Origin: Paenibacillus sp. YN15 | Lineage (GTDB): Bacteria; Bacillota; Bacilli; Paenibacillales; NBRC-103111 | Length of the DNA: 64,000 bases | Direction of reading: 5' to 3' | Assembly (NCBI RefSeq): GCF_003285005.1 | Contig: NZ_QMFA01000027.1 | Span: 1,398-65,397 of the forward strand | In this document: positions 14,275-22,512 of the stretch, piece by piece | How the letters are laid out: each line of letters opens with the position of its first letter | Position numbering within the stretch: the stretch's first letter is position 1 | Position numbers and translations under genes: made by a program | The notes under the pieces: generated by a model | What the model saw: the letters and a program-made list of their open reading frames with translations, nothing else | Databases searched by the model: none | Told to the model about the DNA's origin: nothing

Positions 14275-14465
14275 GGGGCGTGCAAGTAACTTCGGAGACA
14301 ACAAGGGCGGAGTGCGACCATTGTGGGGAATTGACGGATTGCATTATTTTGTACGCTGAATTTAGAGGATTAAAAAACGATTCGATTCAATTATGCAAAG
14401 AACATGCTGCATATTTTTCGCGAGTTCTCAAAGTATTTAGTGGTGGGGGGGGTGACGGAGATTGA
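14271..14465 (+). CDS. Small zinc-finger protein, 64 aa
   Basis: A 64-residue protein with CDHC (about 15-18) and a later CKEH, a treble-clef or C-C-C-H zinc site. The start overlaps the previous stop (ATGA). It ends in a glycine-rich tail encoded by a run of eight G (14445-14452), a likely site of replication slippage or sequencing error. The tail overlaps the helicase start. Confidence 0.65.
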   Translation: MRGVQVTSETTRAECDHCGELTDCIILYAEFRGLKNDSIQLCKEHAAYFSRVLKVFSGGGGDGD

Positions 14466-15820
14466 GCGTAGCAGAAACGCTATTATCGAAAATTGTTGAC
14501 GCCAATGACCCGCAAGCCTTCGTCCGATTCGGTATCGACCGCGATCACTTCCCGACGGAGGAGCTGCGCAAAGCCTACGATTTCATCCGGACGTATGCGG
14601 ACGAGAACCGGGGCCAAGCGCCATCCTACGCTATCTTTACCGTAGCCAATCCGCGAATCACCTATGTCCCGGCTGTGACGGATAGTTACGAATATTTGAC
14701 GAAGAAGTTGAAGGATGACGCAGGCAAGCGGATGTTCCGCGATTTGTATGAGCACGAGATTCCGAAGCTGTACGAAGAGGCTGCGGACAGCCAGGCGCTA
14801 TTGTCCGGAGTAGCTTCCGGACTCGAGCGTATTCACGCGAAGACGAAGCCGCATACGGACATCGGCGTAAACTTGGCGCTAGCTGGGGACAAATTCTTGT
14901 CAGAGTTTCAAGCGCGTAAGGACGGAAAATCGTTCCGCATCTGGCGCAGCAAGTTTCCGTCGATTAATCGTGAGATTGGCGGATACTTCAGCGGAAATAC
15001 GTACGCCTGGTATGCGCGATCCGGCCGCGGTAAATCCGTCCTCGTAATGGAGGACGGCGCGATTGAACCAGCGTTCCAAGGCGCAACCGTACTCGTATGG
15101 GCGCTGGAAATGTCGGAGTACGAGTGGATGGCGCGGGCGTATTCGTCCATAAGTGCGCGGTTGGGAACGTTCAGATCCGAATACGCTGGCGGTGAGATCG
15201 AAACCGGCTACGAAAATAAGGCGCTGCTTATGGGTAAGCTTCCGGAGGACTTCGAGGAGAGCTTTGCGGAGTTTCTGCGGACGCTTAACGATAAGATTCC
15301 GGGAAAGATTATTCTGCGGGCGGCAGATTCCGAAGGTTTCGGAACACGCGGAGTAGCGCATCTTGAGGCGGACATTACCGAAACAAAAGCGGACGTTGTC
15401 GTAATCGATCCGATTTATCTAATGGACTACGAAGCGAATACGTCTCGCGTAGCTGGCGGAGACGTTGCGGCAACCTCCGTTAAACTTAAACGGTTAGCCG
15501 GGCGGACTAAAACCGTTATCCATGTCGTAACCCAGGCGGAAGAGGATGCGAACGAGAAGGCGGAGGATGGAACGCGGGAATTGCGGCCACCTAAGCGCGC
15601 GGAGTTGAAGAAATCGAAGGCGATACTCGAAGACGCAGCGAACATATTCGGACTCGATACGCTGAATAACGAGGGTCGCGGCGTTATCGAACTCGGTAAA
15701 GGGCGGAATGGCGGCGAGGATACGCGCGTGGAACTCGTATATCTACCGAATTACGGCGTCGTACGCGAGTTGGTTACGCAGGAGTCAGCGGATCATTTCC
15801 GGAGTGACCTCGGATTCTAG
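14462..15820 (+). CDS. dnaB: Replicative DNA helicase, DnaB type
   Basis: A 452-residue hexameric helicase. An N-terminal helical domain (about 1-130) is followed by a RecA-like domain with Walker A ARSGRGKS (185-192) and a Walker B-type VVVIDPIYLMD (about 314-324). HVVTQAEED is in the place of motif H3/H4, and GKGRNGGEDTRVELVYLP fits the C-terminal DnaB element. TTG start with GACGGAG upstream. Together with the DnaC-like loader and the primase that follows it forms the phage replisome core. Confidence 0.9.
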   Translation: MSVAETLLSKIVDANDPQAFVRFGIDRDHFPTEELRKAYDFIRTYADENRGQAPSYAIFTVANPRITYVPAVTDSYEYLTKKLKDDAGKRMFRDLYEHEIPKLYEEAADSQALLSGVASGLERIHAKTKPHTDIGVNLALAGDKFLSEFQARKDGKSFRIWRSKFPSINREIGGYFSGNTYAWYARSGRGKSVLVMEDGAIEPAFQGATVLVWALEMSEYEWMARAYSSISARLGTFRSEYAGGEIETGYENKALLMGKLPEDFEESFAEFLRTLNDKIPGKIILRAADSEGFGTRGVAHLEADITETKADVVVIDPIYLMDYEANTSRVAGGDVAATSVKLKRLAGRTKTVIHVVTQAEEDANEKAEDGTRELRPPKRAELKKSKAILEDAANIFGLDTLNNEGRGVIELGKGRNGGEDTRVELVYLPNYGVVRELVTQESADHFRSDLGF

Positions 15821-15838
15821 CGCAGAGGAGGTAACGCA

Positions 15839-16858
15839 ATGTCCGGAACAATCCGCATTCATAACGTTGATTATCCGGTTGATGTCCGCGCTGAACTCGA
15901 AGATTACGGTTGGACGCGCGACAACTGGACGAACCCACGCCGGTTCCAAGCGTCATCACCGTTCCGCTACGATAAGAATCCGTCATTCTTCGTTGATACC
16001 GATGAATCCTCGGAATATTTCGGATGCTGGTCCGACTCGGCCGCGGATGATCCGGAGTGGCGTAGCGGCAATTTTACGAAGCTGCTGGCGTTTTTGCGTA
16101 ACGAAACCTACGCTGAGGCTGCGGAATACCTAGCGCTAAAATACGGAGAGCAGCCGGAGGATGATGCGCTGCCACTTCGCACAAAGAAACTGCCGAACTT
16201 GGCGCAAGAGTACCGACCGATAGCGCTTTCAACGCTCGAACGTTATAAGCGGGCGGAGGCGTGTCCGTACTTAACCGGAAGATGCGTATCGGCGGACGTG
16301 CAGCGGATGATGCGGGTTGGATACGATGCAGAGCGCAAGGCCGTGGTGATTCCGTGGTTTAACGCGGACGGGACGCTCGGGAACGTTAAGTTTCGGAAGG
16401 TAGCGGAGAAAACGTTCTGGTATACGAAGGGCGGACGTCCTATCCGCGAGATGTTATACGGAATCGACATTGTCTATCGGAGGAATGTAACACGTGCGTG
16501 TATAGTCGAAGCGGAGATTGACGCTATGACACTGATGAGCGCAGGGATGGCGGCTATTGCGACTGGTGGCGCTACGTTTACGGAGGATAAACGTAGACTC
16601 ATCGTTCAAAGTCCGCTAGAGGAAATCGTAATCGTCCGCGACAACGACCGGGCGGGGCGTCGGTGGCGGAACGAGATATACGAGGCGCTACGTAAGGATA
16701 TACGGATAAGCTTCGCAACAATACCGGTAGTTCCGTTATCCGTGAAAGATCCGAATGAATATGCGCAGGCTTACGGAGTGGGTGCGTTGAGAGCGGTGCT
16801 GTTGCGTAGATTGCGTCCGATTGCAACGTTGCGAGGAGGATTATGTGATATGATGTAA
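15839..16858 (+). CDS. dnaG: DNA primase with Toprim domain
   Basis: A 339-residue primase. The N-terminal part (about 20-105) resembles the primase zinc/CHC2 region (FRYDKNPSFFVD, FGCWSDSA) but lacks a full set of zinc ligands. The Toprim domain (about 215-290) shows IVEAEIDAMTLMSAG with the catalytic glutamate and IVRDNDRAGRRWRNE with the D-x-D pair. It lacks the C-terminal helicase-binding domain of bacterial DnaG. GAGGAGG precedes ATG 15839. The adjacent helicase is its probable partner for lagging-strand priming. Confidence 0.85.
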   Translation: MSGTIRIHNVDYPVDVRAELEDYGWTRDNWTNPRRFQASSPFRYDKNPSFFVDTDESSEYFGCWSDSAADDPEWRSGNFTKLLAFLRNETYAEAAEYLALKYGEQPEDDALPLRTKKLPNLAQEYRPIALSTLERYKRAEACPYLTGRCVSADVQRMMRVGYDAERKAVVIPWFNADGTLGNVKFRKVAEKTFWYTKGGRPIREMLYGIDIVYRRNVTRACIVEAEIDAMTLMSAGMAAIATGGATFTEDKRRLIVQSPLEEIVIVRDNDRAGRRWRNEIYEALRKDIRISFATIPVVPLSVKDPNEYAQAYGVGALRAVLLRRLRPIATLRGGLCDMM

Positions 16859-17030
16859 TGGACATTGCATAACTAATCACGCCGAATCCTCCCGAAAAGT
16901 ACGCGATCGCGTACGATAATTGTACTATAACATAATTATACCCAATTTGAAAATATTTAATCAAGAAAGTTTTGTAAAGACGCGCGAAACAAGGTGCAGG
17001 CAGGTAATACTACCTTCAGGAGGGATAATA
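16859..17030. other. Intergenic region with 16-bp palindrome
   Basis: Holds the perfect palindrome GTACGCGATCGCGTAC (16899-16914), an AT-rich stretch (about 16915-16980), and one copy of the bipartite GCGCGAAAC element (16982-17011). It separates the primase from the sigma-like gene and is likely its promoter region. Confidence 0.55.
16982..17011 (+). promoter_or_regulatory. Bipartite element GCGCGAAAC-N12-GGTAATACT
   Basis: GCGCGAAAC (16982-16990), 12 bases, GGTAATACT (17003-17011), 20 bases before the TTG of the sigma-like gene. If the right box acts as -10, transcription would begin almost at the ribosome binding site. Same spacing as the copies at 4881 and 30484. Confidence 0.55.
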
Positions 17031-17642
17031 TTGGAAGAATCCAAACAACTGAATAGTTTAGTCGTCCGCTATCAAAACGGAGACAAGGCGGTATTCGGCG
17101 ATATTTACGAGGCGCTAGCGCCGATGCGCAACGGTTGGCTCGCCAAAGCCAGCGGACGTTATCTCGACGATAAAGCAACGCGACTAGCATCGTTTGATGA
17201 TACGCTTTGCGATAGCCTCTGCCGTTATAATCCGGATATCGGAAGATTCGTCGGATTCCTCGCGGATAACCTTCGGCGCGCCAACGCCAAAGGTTACCGG
17301 AACCGGAACCGGAAAAAGCTAACGTGTGAGGTGCCGGACGATCCGATTTACTCGGACGATGACGACGGGATGACACTGCTTGACACAATTGCGGACGCCA
17401 ATCCGCTACCCGAGGAGGTTGTACAAAAGAAAAGAGACCACCGCCAAGTGATCTCAATTCTCCTCGCCGACCAAAGCGCAGAAGTGAAGCGTATTGCAGA
17501 ACACCGCCCGATGTATAAAACCGACAACGCGCTCGCCAAAGCGCTTGGCGTACACCACACGGTGGTTAAACGGACTTGGAGTAAAATTGTGGCACGCTAC
17601 GACGCCAATCGTTACGGACCTATCTCCGAGTATCTCGCTTAA
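17031..17642 (+). CDS. Sigma-70 family RNA polymerase factor
   Basis: A 203-residue protein of the sigma-70 type. Region 2-like sequence spans about 1-85 (LVVRYQNGDKAVFGDIYEAL and RFVGFLADNLRRANAKGYRNRNR). A region 4-like HTH is at the C-terminus (NALAKALGVHHTVVKRTWSKI, about 165-190). It would redirect host RNA polymerase to phage promoters. TTG 17031 was chosen because CAGGAGGG lies 7 bases upstream; the longer frame from 16920 crosses the bipartite element. The element directly before it could be its own target promoter. Confidence 0.75.
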   Translation: MEESKQLNSLVVRYQNGDKAVFGDIYEALAPMRNGWLAKASGRYLDDKATRLASFDDTLCDSLCRYNPDIGRFVGFLADNLRRANAKGYRNRNRKKLTCEVPDDPIYSDDDDGMTLLDTIADANPLPEEVVQKKRDHRQVISILLADQSAEVKRIAEHRPMYKTDNALAKALGVHHTVVKRTWSKIVARYDANRYGPISEYLA

Positions 17643-17785
17643 CAATATCATTATATCATGAGCGTCTCGTTTTATGCCTGGTAGTAATTCTCAATCGCAG
17701 CAACGTTACCGCCATAACTAATATAACGGGACGCGCTACTCAAGTCAATGCAAATTAGGAGTTTTGGGATAAATTTCAATAAAAA

Positions 17786-17801
17786 TAGGTCTATATACCT
17801 A
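17786..17801. promoter_or_regulatory. Operator-like inverted repeat TAGGT-N6-ACCTA
   Basis: TAGGT (17786-17790) and ACCTA (17797-17801) flank CTATAT in an AT-rich stretch just before the 17822 gene. It may be an operator overlapping a -10 (TATATA), but no good -35 box is present. Confidence 0.35.
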
Positions 17802-17821
17802 AATATAAGGAGAAGTGTGTC

Positions 17822-17992
17822 ATGAAAATAACAAAAGATACAAGCGTTGTTGCCCGGTTGGAATTTCGCGGCACTCCAGTTAACGTTTCCCCAACGTATT
17901 TATACGAAGGCTGCGCGGAAGAATACGAAGATTTAGCGGACGTCATTTCCGTCCCTCTACGCAGCATTCCGAAGGGGGTTCGCGTTGCATGA
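17822..17992 (+). CDS. Hypothetical protein, 56 aa
   Basis: Begins MKITKDTSVVARLEF and ends SIPKGVRVA; a short beta-rich protein with an acidic middle (EEYEDLADVIS). AAGGAGA lies 9 bases before the ATG and the stop overlaps the next start (ATGA), so it is probably real. Function unknown. Confidence 0.65.
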   Translation: MKITKDTSVVARLEFRGTPVNVSPTYLYEGCAEEYEDLADVISVPLRSIPKGVRVA

Positions 17993-18510
17993 GTGCACTG
18001 AAGGTTACGAATCATGCCGCTGAGAGAGCAACCGCCAGGTTCCGCATTCCTCCGGAGTTAACTACGCAATGGCTGCGTAATACGTATGCCAAGTCCCGGT
18101 ACATTTGCGATATTGTCGGAGATAACGGAGAGTCACGCAGGCTGTTCGCTGGGGATGGCGTTGCTCTCGTACTCGATCCGAACGAGGAAAAGGTAATCAC
18201 CGTATTCGAGCCGCGGCTTAATGGCGCTATTAAGTCCGAAATGACTGCGCTCATTCAACGGAAGATTGCCGCCGCTAATCGTAAGGAGCGCGCCGAGGAG
18301 CGTCGTATCCGTATTGAGAAAGCAAAATTGTCCGTAGAACTGGCGCAATGCACTTTGCGGATGGAGTTGACGCCGAGCAAAGCGGTTATCAAGCGCAATA
18401 CGGAGATTATCGCCGGGATTAACGCCTCTGTGGCGAAATTGGACGCTGAGTTGGCGGATGCTCGGCGCACAAAGAACGGCGTGGTAAAGAGTTTAGCTGC
18501 GTATTTGTAA
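17989..18510 (+). CDS. Hypothetical protein with coiled coil, 173 aa
   Basis: The N-terminal 75 residues form a compact domain (NHAAERATARFRI, RYICDIVGDNGESRRLFAGDG, ALVLDPNEEKVITVFEP) that resembles RelE/BrnT-like toxin folds or phage domains of that shape. Residues 85-165 are a long charged helix, probably a coiled coil. No catalytic set can be named. Coupled to the gene before it; a hairpin GCGGGTAA/TTGCCCGC (18529-18551) follows. Confidence 0.6.
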   Translation: MSALKVTNHAAERATARFRIPPELTTQWLRNTYAKSRYICDIVGDNGESRRLFAGDGVALVLDPNEEKVITVFEPRLNGAIKSEMTALIQRKIAAANRKERAEERRIRIEKAKLSVELAQCTLRMELTPSKAVIKRNTEIIAGINASVAKLDAELADARRTKNGVVKSLAAYL

Positions 18511-18657
18511 CGCAGATAGCGCATTTTTGCGGGTAAACGCCAGTTGCCCGCTGGCTAACGCACATGTCCGATAGTTACGTAATTTGAGACGCAGCTGACC
18601 GGATGTGTGCGTTCGCGGGCGGGTAAGAGGCTCGAAATTTAAGCGAAGGGAAGCGGT

Positions 18658-19473
18658 ATGCGAATGACAATGTTTACGAAGGTTGGCGCGGCGGCAGCGG
18701 CAGCAAATAACGATGAAGGAGGCGCAAAGGAAAGTCCGATTGTATCGTTTAAGTCAGGCTCTACGTATAAAGTCGGCGTAAAGTCGATTAACGACGTAGC
18801 AGAGTATTACGGGTACGGCATGTACGGAAAGGTTAACACGTTTGTTCCCAAGAATCCGCCGGAGCGTAATGCTAAGGGCTACGTGCAAAAGAACCCGTCT
18901 GTGTGGGATAAGGCGGCGGACCTGCTTTACAAGGACGCTGATGCGGCCAAGGATTCCGGAGCAGGTGAAGACGACGTAAAGGCGATAACGAGCGAAGCGT
19001 ACTTATACAGAGGTAAGAAACGCTATCTCCGCGCATTCTTCGACCTTACATCCGGGAAGGACATCGTAGTTGACCTCAGCCCTAGACAGGAGCAGACGGT
19101 CAAGTCTACGATTGAGGATAACGTGGATGACCTCGACGCTATTGCGTTCAAGTTGACGAAGAAGGGTTCCGGTACTAATGCAGTTGTATCGTTATCCGCC
19201 ATTGTAAAAATGGAGCGCGATTTGACGGAGGATGAGCGGGCTAACTTCGCTAAGATTGGCGAGGCTCCGTTCGATATGGACTCGTTTGAAACGTGCCTGT
19301 ACGTAGCGGATGAGGAGGAACAAATAAAGAACCTCGTTATCGCCGGATTCGATATCGCACGCTTGGGACTGTCGATTGGTGCGCAGCCTTCTACGCAATC
19401 CACCGCGCAGCCTGCCGCCAATACTCCGTCTGATGCCGACGCTCCATCCGCAGAACCGAAGCTGAACTTCTAA
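18658..19473 (+). CDS. Probable phage single-stranded DNA-binding protein
   Basis: A 271-residue protein. The segment VSFKSGSTYKVGVKS, followed by YYGYGMYGKVNTFVPKNP, a helical KNPSVWDKAADLLYKDAD stretch, YLYRGKKRYLRAFFDL and TSGKDIVVDLSPRQ, is the layout I associate with ssDNA-binding (gp32-like in role) proteins of Bacillus phages. The C-terminal 30 residues are disordered and end in a short acidic/aromatic tail, typical of SSBs that recruit partners. It lies between the primase and polymerase genes, which supports the role. Identity remains an inference. Confidence 0.6.
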   Translation: MRMTMFTKVGAAAAAANNDEGGAKESPIVSFKSGSTYKVGVKSINDVAEYYGYGMYGKVNTFVPKNPPERNAKGYVQKNPSVWDKAADLLYKDADAAKDSGAGEDDVKAITSEAYLYRGKKRYLRAFFDLTSGKDIVVDLSPRQEQTVKSTIEDNVDDLDAIAFKLTKKGSGTNAVVSLSAIVKMERDLTEDERANFAKIGEAPFDMDSFETCLYVADEEEQIKNLVIAGFDIARLGLSIGAQPSTQSTAQPAANTPSDADAPSAEPKLNF

Positions 19474-19583
19474 TGTTCACACGTCGGTTCTCCGCAAGAG
19501 GTTACGCATGTCTCGCAGTCCTGGCGTTTTGTATAGCGTCATGGACTGCGGCGATTGCGGTACTGTGCGCAATATTACGATAA
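19473..19583 (+). CDS. Small membrane peptide, 36 aa
   Basis: Starts at an ATG overlapping the previous stop (TAATG). A basic N-terminus (MFTRRFSARG) is followed by one hydrophobic membrane segment (about residues 12-34). No independent ribosome binding site is seen, so translation would depend on coupling. Function unknown. Confidence 0.4.
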   Translation: MFTRRFSARGYACLAVLAFCIASWTAAIAVLCAILR

Positions 19584-19595
19584 GGAGGCGTGGGA

Positions 19596-19940
19596 ATGGC
19601 GAAGGTTATCCGCAATAAGCCGGAACAGCACGAAACACTCGAAATGTCCGCGGAGCAACTGGCGGGGTTGTTAGCGCAAGAATCCGACGACACAACGCCT
19701 GCATCTCCGCAGCATTCGATAACCGTCGGAGTTCATGCGAAGAAGTCCGGTCAACTCGGCGGAATCGCGTATGATATTGCGGAGTTTATCGCAGTCCTCC
19801 GCGAACAAACGGGGGAAACGTTCGCACTCGATATTCAGGCGGCGGTCGGCGAGGCTCCGGAAAGCAGCGGAGATAAAGCGCCGGTTGTCGGATTCATTGC
19901 GCAGGAGCAGGCGGAAGATGATGAAGGGGATGACGAGTAA
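19596..19940 (+). CDS. Hypothetical protein with acidic tail, 114 aa
   Basis: Not recognised. The central region (SITVGVHAKKSGQLGGIAYDIAEFIAVLREQTG) is a likely beta-helix unit and the C-terminus is strongly acidic (QEQAEDDEGDDE). ATG 19596 is 7 bases after AAGGAGG; a GTG at 19590 is too close. The previous small frame ends just upstream and the next gene starts at its stop. Confidence 0.7.
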   Translation: MAKVIRNKPEQHETLEMSAEQLAGLLAQESDDTTPASPQHSITVGVHAKKSGQLGGIAYDIAEFIAVLREQTGETFALDIQAAVGEAPESSGDKAPVVGFIAQEQAEDDEGDDE

Positions 19941-20369
19941 ATGGCGCATGTAAGTACCGTAGTTGGAGCGTATTCCGAGGCAGTTGCGCGGGTTGCGCTT
20001 ATGGCGAACGGATGGGTCGTCCATCAGGCGGAAACGGCGGAAGCGTACGATATCCTGGCGAAAGACCCGCTGAACGGCGAATACGCGAAGATACAGGTGA
20101 AAAGCGTACGCAAGCGTGACGACCGCGGCGGTGACCTCGTAATCTGCGCGCGAAAAGGGAATGGGGCCGTATATGACCGATCCGAGGCGGACTATGTAGT
20201 CGGCGTGTGGGCGGTAGATGGCGAGATCCCTCGCGTGTGGATTTTGGAAAATCGCATGTGCGGCGAGTATTGGGCGTCAGAAGCCCGCGCAAGTGAGCGA
20301 TGGGTTGAGTTGTCCATTGCGCTTAATCGCGACTTATACGCGGAGTCGGCGGGGGTGACTGCGCAATGA
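19941..20369 (+). CDS. PD-(D/E)XK fold nuclease, Hjc/intron-endonuclease like
   Basis: A 142-residue protein with a compact PD-(D/E)XK core: a helix with E13 (GAYSEAVARVALMANGW), D37 in AYDILAKD, and IQVKS with Q52 and K54. This is the pattern of archaeal Hjc-type resolvases and the group I intron-associated PD-(D/E)XK endonucleases, where E is often replaced by Q. It may cleave branched or recombination DNA in the replication module. Coupled at both ends (ATGA-type overlap with the next frame). Confidence 0.65.
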   Translation: MAHVSTVVGAYSEAVARVALMANGWVVHQAETAEAYDILAKDPLNGEYAKIQVKSVRKRDDRGGDLVICARKGNGAVYDRSEADYVVGVWAVDGEIPRVWILENRMCGEYWASEARASERWVELSIALNRDLYAESAGVTAQ

Positions 20370-20464
20370 GCGTACGGAAAACGATAGTTGACGTAGTAGA
20401 GGCGATGCGCAACGTTTACCGCAGACTGCGCTATTGGACCGGAGGTGCAGCGTATGTCCGATAG
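20366..20464 (+). CDS. Small basic peptide, 32 aa
   Basis: Reads MSVRKTIVDVVEAMRNVYRR and ends YWTGGAAYVR. It overlaps the preceding stop (ATGA) and carries the GGAGGTG ribosome binding site of the next gene in its 3' end. It may serve coupling more than function. Confidence 0.4.
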   Translation: MSVRKTIVDVVEAMRNVYRRLRYWTGGAAYVR

Positions 20465-20681
20465 GCTCGATACCTTCGCGCGATTTGACGAAGACATTCC
20501 GGAGCCGGTAGCGGTTGATACCTGCGCATGGTGTCGCGAAGCTATTTACGTAGGCGACGAAGTGTGGCGCGTAGACGACAGCGGTAGTCTCGTTCACTCG
20601 GATACTTGCGCTAATGCCTTCGCAAGAGAGCGCGTATACGATATCTGCGGAGTTGTGCAGGCGGATGGCACCGTAGAGTGA
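20454..20681 (+). CDS. Small zinc-binding protein, 75 aa
   Basis: A 75-residue protein with CAWC (about 24-27) and a later H-x-x-x-C (HSDTC), a LIM/treble-clef-like zinc site. GGAGGTG precedes ATG 20454. Function unknown; likely a structural zinc protein in the replication block. Confidence 0.65.
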   Translation: MSDRLDTFARFDEDIPEPVAVDTCAWCREAIYVGDEVWRVDDSGSLVHSDTCANAFARERVYDICGVVQADGTVE

Positions 20682-20761
20682 CGAAGTACTGGCGAAGTAA
20701 TAGCGGACAAAGGAACGGATGCAGGCGCAGGACGGCGTCGGTCCGAGAGGAGACCGAATAA

Positions 20762-22495
20762 ATGGCGAAGTTGACGGGTGTTAGCGTTGTAGCGGAAAAG
20801 ATTACGTATAATGGCGCGGAGTACGTGAAGACGGATGAGAGCGCTAAGGCTGGCGATATCATCCGGATTGCTAGCGACGTGAGTTTCCTGACGGATGGCG
20901 GATACTACGTAGTTGATAGCGTCGATTGCGCTGGTGATCCGCAGATTACGGACGACGAAGGCGATAGTTACGACATTTGCGGAGATGAGTTCGAGGTGTT
21001 TGCGAAGGTATCCGTTGCGGCTCCGGGTGCGACTTCGGCAGGAACCGCTACTTATCTCGAGGTTAAGCGGAGGGCTAACGTTGGAGAGCGGATTCGTATC
21101 GTCAGTGGTGTATCTTACTCCGATTACGGTAACGGAGACGAGTTCGTAGTTGAGCGCGTCGATTTGGACGGTGACGTTTATATCACGGACAATGTCGGAG
21201 AGGAAGAGTGCGTATTCCTGCGCGAATACGTTGTCCTCGAGCCTATTCCGCAGCCTAACGCAACTACCGCGGACACTCTCCCGGACACACTTCCGGAGCC
21301 GTACGTCATTCACGACGGTAAGGTGTACGTTAAGGAAACTCGGAAGGCTGCGGCGGGTGAACGCATCTTGATCGTAAATCCGCAAATTGCGCTTAGCTAC
21401 GGAAAAGGCGATGTGCTTACGGTTAAAGAATCGCTAGAGGGCGGAATTTCTGCGGACAACGAAGCGCGGTCGGGCGTACTTCACCGCGAGTATGTCGTAC
21501 TCACTCCGGTAACTTCCGTCATCCTCGGCGGAAAGGAATACGCGATTGAGCAGCGGAATGCTAAGGCGGGAGATATCGTATTGGTTACGGAAACGGCTGC
21601 GGATTACTGGGCGTTCTCAACCGGCATGATCGGAACTTGCGACGGCGAGTCCGGACGGGTAGCGAAAGATGCGCACCTTACGTTCGCTAACGGAAAGAAA
21701 TACTACGTCGGACCTTCCGCAAGTAAATCGGATTACGTCGTACTTGTTCCGCAAGAAGATACGCAGCCTGTCGCCAAGCAGCCGGAAGCCGTACGCCTTA
21801 CTGTCGGAGATTATGCGAAAGTCACTGCAACCAGCAATCACAATTACGCTATCGGAGACGTCGTCAAAATCACGGAGGACGATCCCGACGGACGTCCGTA
21901 TAGAGGCGAAGTTGTTGCGACCGGCCGCGTAGGTAACTGGCTGCGCGAATCCGAAGTCGTACGCGCTACTCCGGAAGAGGTAGCGGAAGCCCAGCGTAAG
22001 AAAGCAGAGGCAGACGCAAAGGCTGCGAAACTGAAGCTGAAGGTTGGCGATAAGGTCCGTATCAACGTTCCGGAGGGAACACGTACCTCTTACGGAAGGG
22101 CTGGCGTAACTAACTCGGAAATTGGCGAAGTAACTACGATTATCTCCGATGACCTCGTAAGGGTTCGCTGGCCTTCGTTCAGCAACGATTGGAACGGAAA
22201 GCCTGCGGAGTTGGACGTAGTTACTCCGGAAGAAGCGGCATGGGCGAAACTTGGCCGTAAGGTTGGCGAGTTTAAGGCGGGGGATATCGCAGAGTTTGCG
22301 GAACCAGCCGGATATAATGCGCTCACAAAGGGAGACATCGGAGTAGTTGGAGAGCCGAATCAACTCGGGTGGGTGCGCCTCAACACGGCAAGCGTAGTCT
22401 GCGGAAACTGGTGTACTCCAAAAGAGTTGCGCTTGATTGCGCCGGTAGAATCGCTGTTCAACAGCGCAATTAATAGCGCTAGTACCGCAAACTAG
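20762..22495 (+). CDS. Large SH3/KOW-like repeat protein, 577 aa
   Basis: A tandem-repeat protein with about seven modules of 60-80 residues. The best units follow the pattern EVKRxAxxGERIRIV, then YGNGDEF or a related turn, a GDVYITD strand and REYVVLEP (about residues 97-165 and 180-250). Modules 5-7 are more KOW-like (LKVGDKVRINVPEG, GEVTTIISDDLVRVRWPS). Between modules 5 and 6 lies an alanine-rich helix. It has no signal or membrane segment, so it is cytoplasmic. Related modules occur in the proteins at 9449, 32114 and 35163. The function is unknown; DNA or ribosome/RNA polymerase binding is possible for SH3/KOW folds. Confidence 0.75.
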   Translation: MAKLTGVSVVAEKITYNGAEYVKTDESAKAGDIIRIASDVSFLTDGGYYVVDSVDCAGDPQITDDEGDSYDICGDEFEVFAKVSVAAPGATSAGTATYLEVKRRANVGERIRIVSGVSYSDYGNGDEFVVERVDLDGDVYITDNVGEEECVFLREYVVLEPIPQPNATTADTLPDTLPEPYVIHDGKVYVKETRKAAAGERILIVNPQIALSYGKGDVLTVKESLEGGISADNEARSGVLHREYVVLTPVTSVILGGKEYAIEQRNAKAGDIVLVTETAADYWAFSTGMIGTCDGESGRVAKDAHLTFANGKKYYVGPSASKSDYVVLVPQEDTQPVAKQPEAVRLTVGDYAKVTATSNHNYAIGDVVKITEDDPDGRPYRGEVVATGRVGNWLRESEVVRATPEEVAEAQRKKAEADAKAAKLKLKVGDKVRINVPEGTRTSYGRAGVTNSEIGEVTTIISDDLVRVRWPSFSNDWNGKPAELDVVTPEEAAWAKLGRKVGEFKAGDIAEFAEPAGYNALTKGDIGVVGEPNQLGWVRLNTASVVCGNWCTPKELRLIAPVESLFNSAINSASTAN

Positions 22496-22512
22496 GAACG
22501 GGGTGATTGCGC

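Noticed and set aside
16899-16914. 16-bp palindrome as a sigma-A promoter/operator
   Set aside because: The palindrome is real, but no acceptable -35/-10 pair surrounds it, so I list it only as a palindrome.
20594-21385. Long minus-strand open frame (263 codons) opposite the repeat protein
   Set aside because: It mirrors a well-supported plus-strand gene with ribosome binding site and repeats; the antisense protein has no sensible domains.
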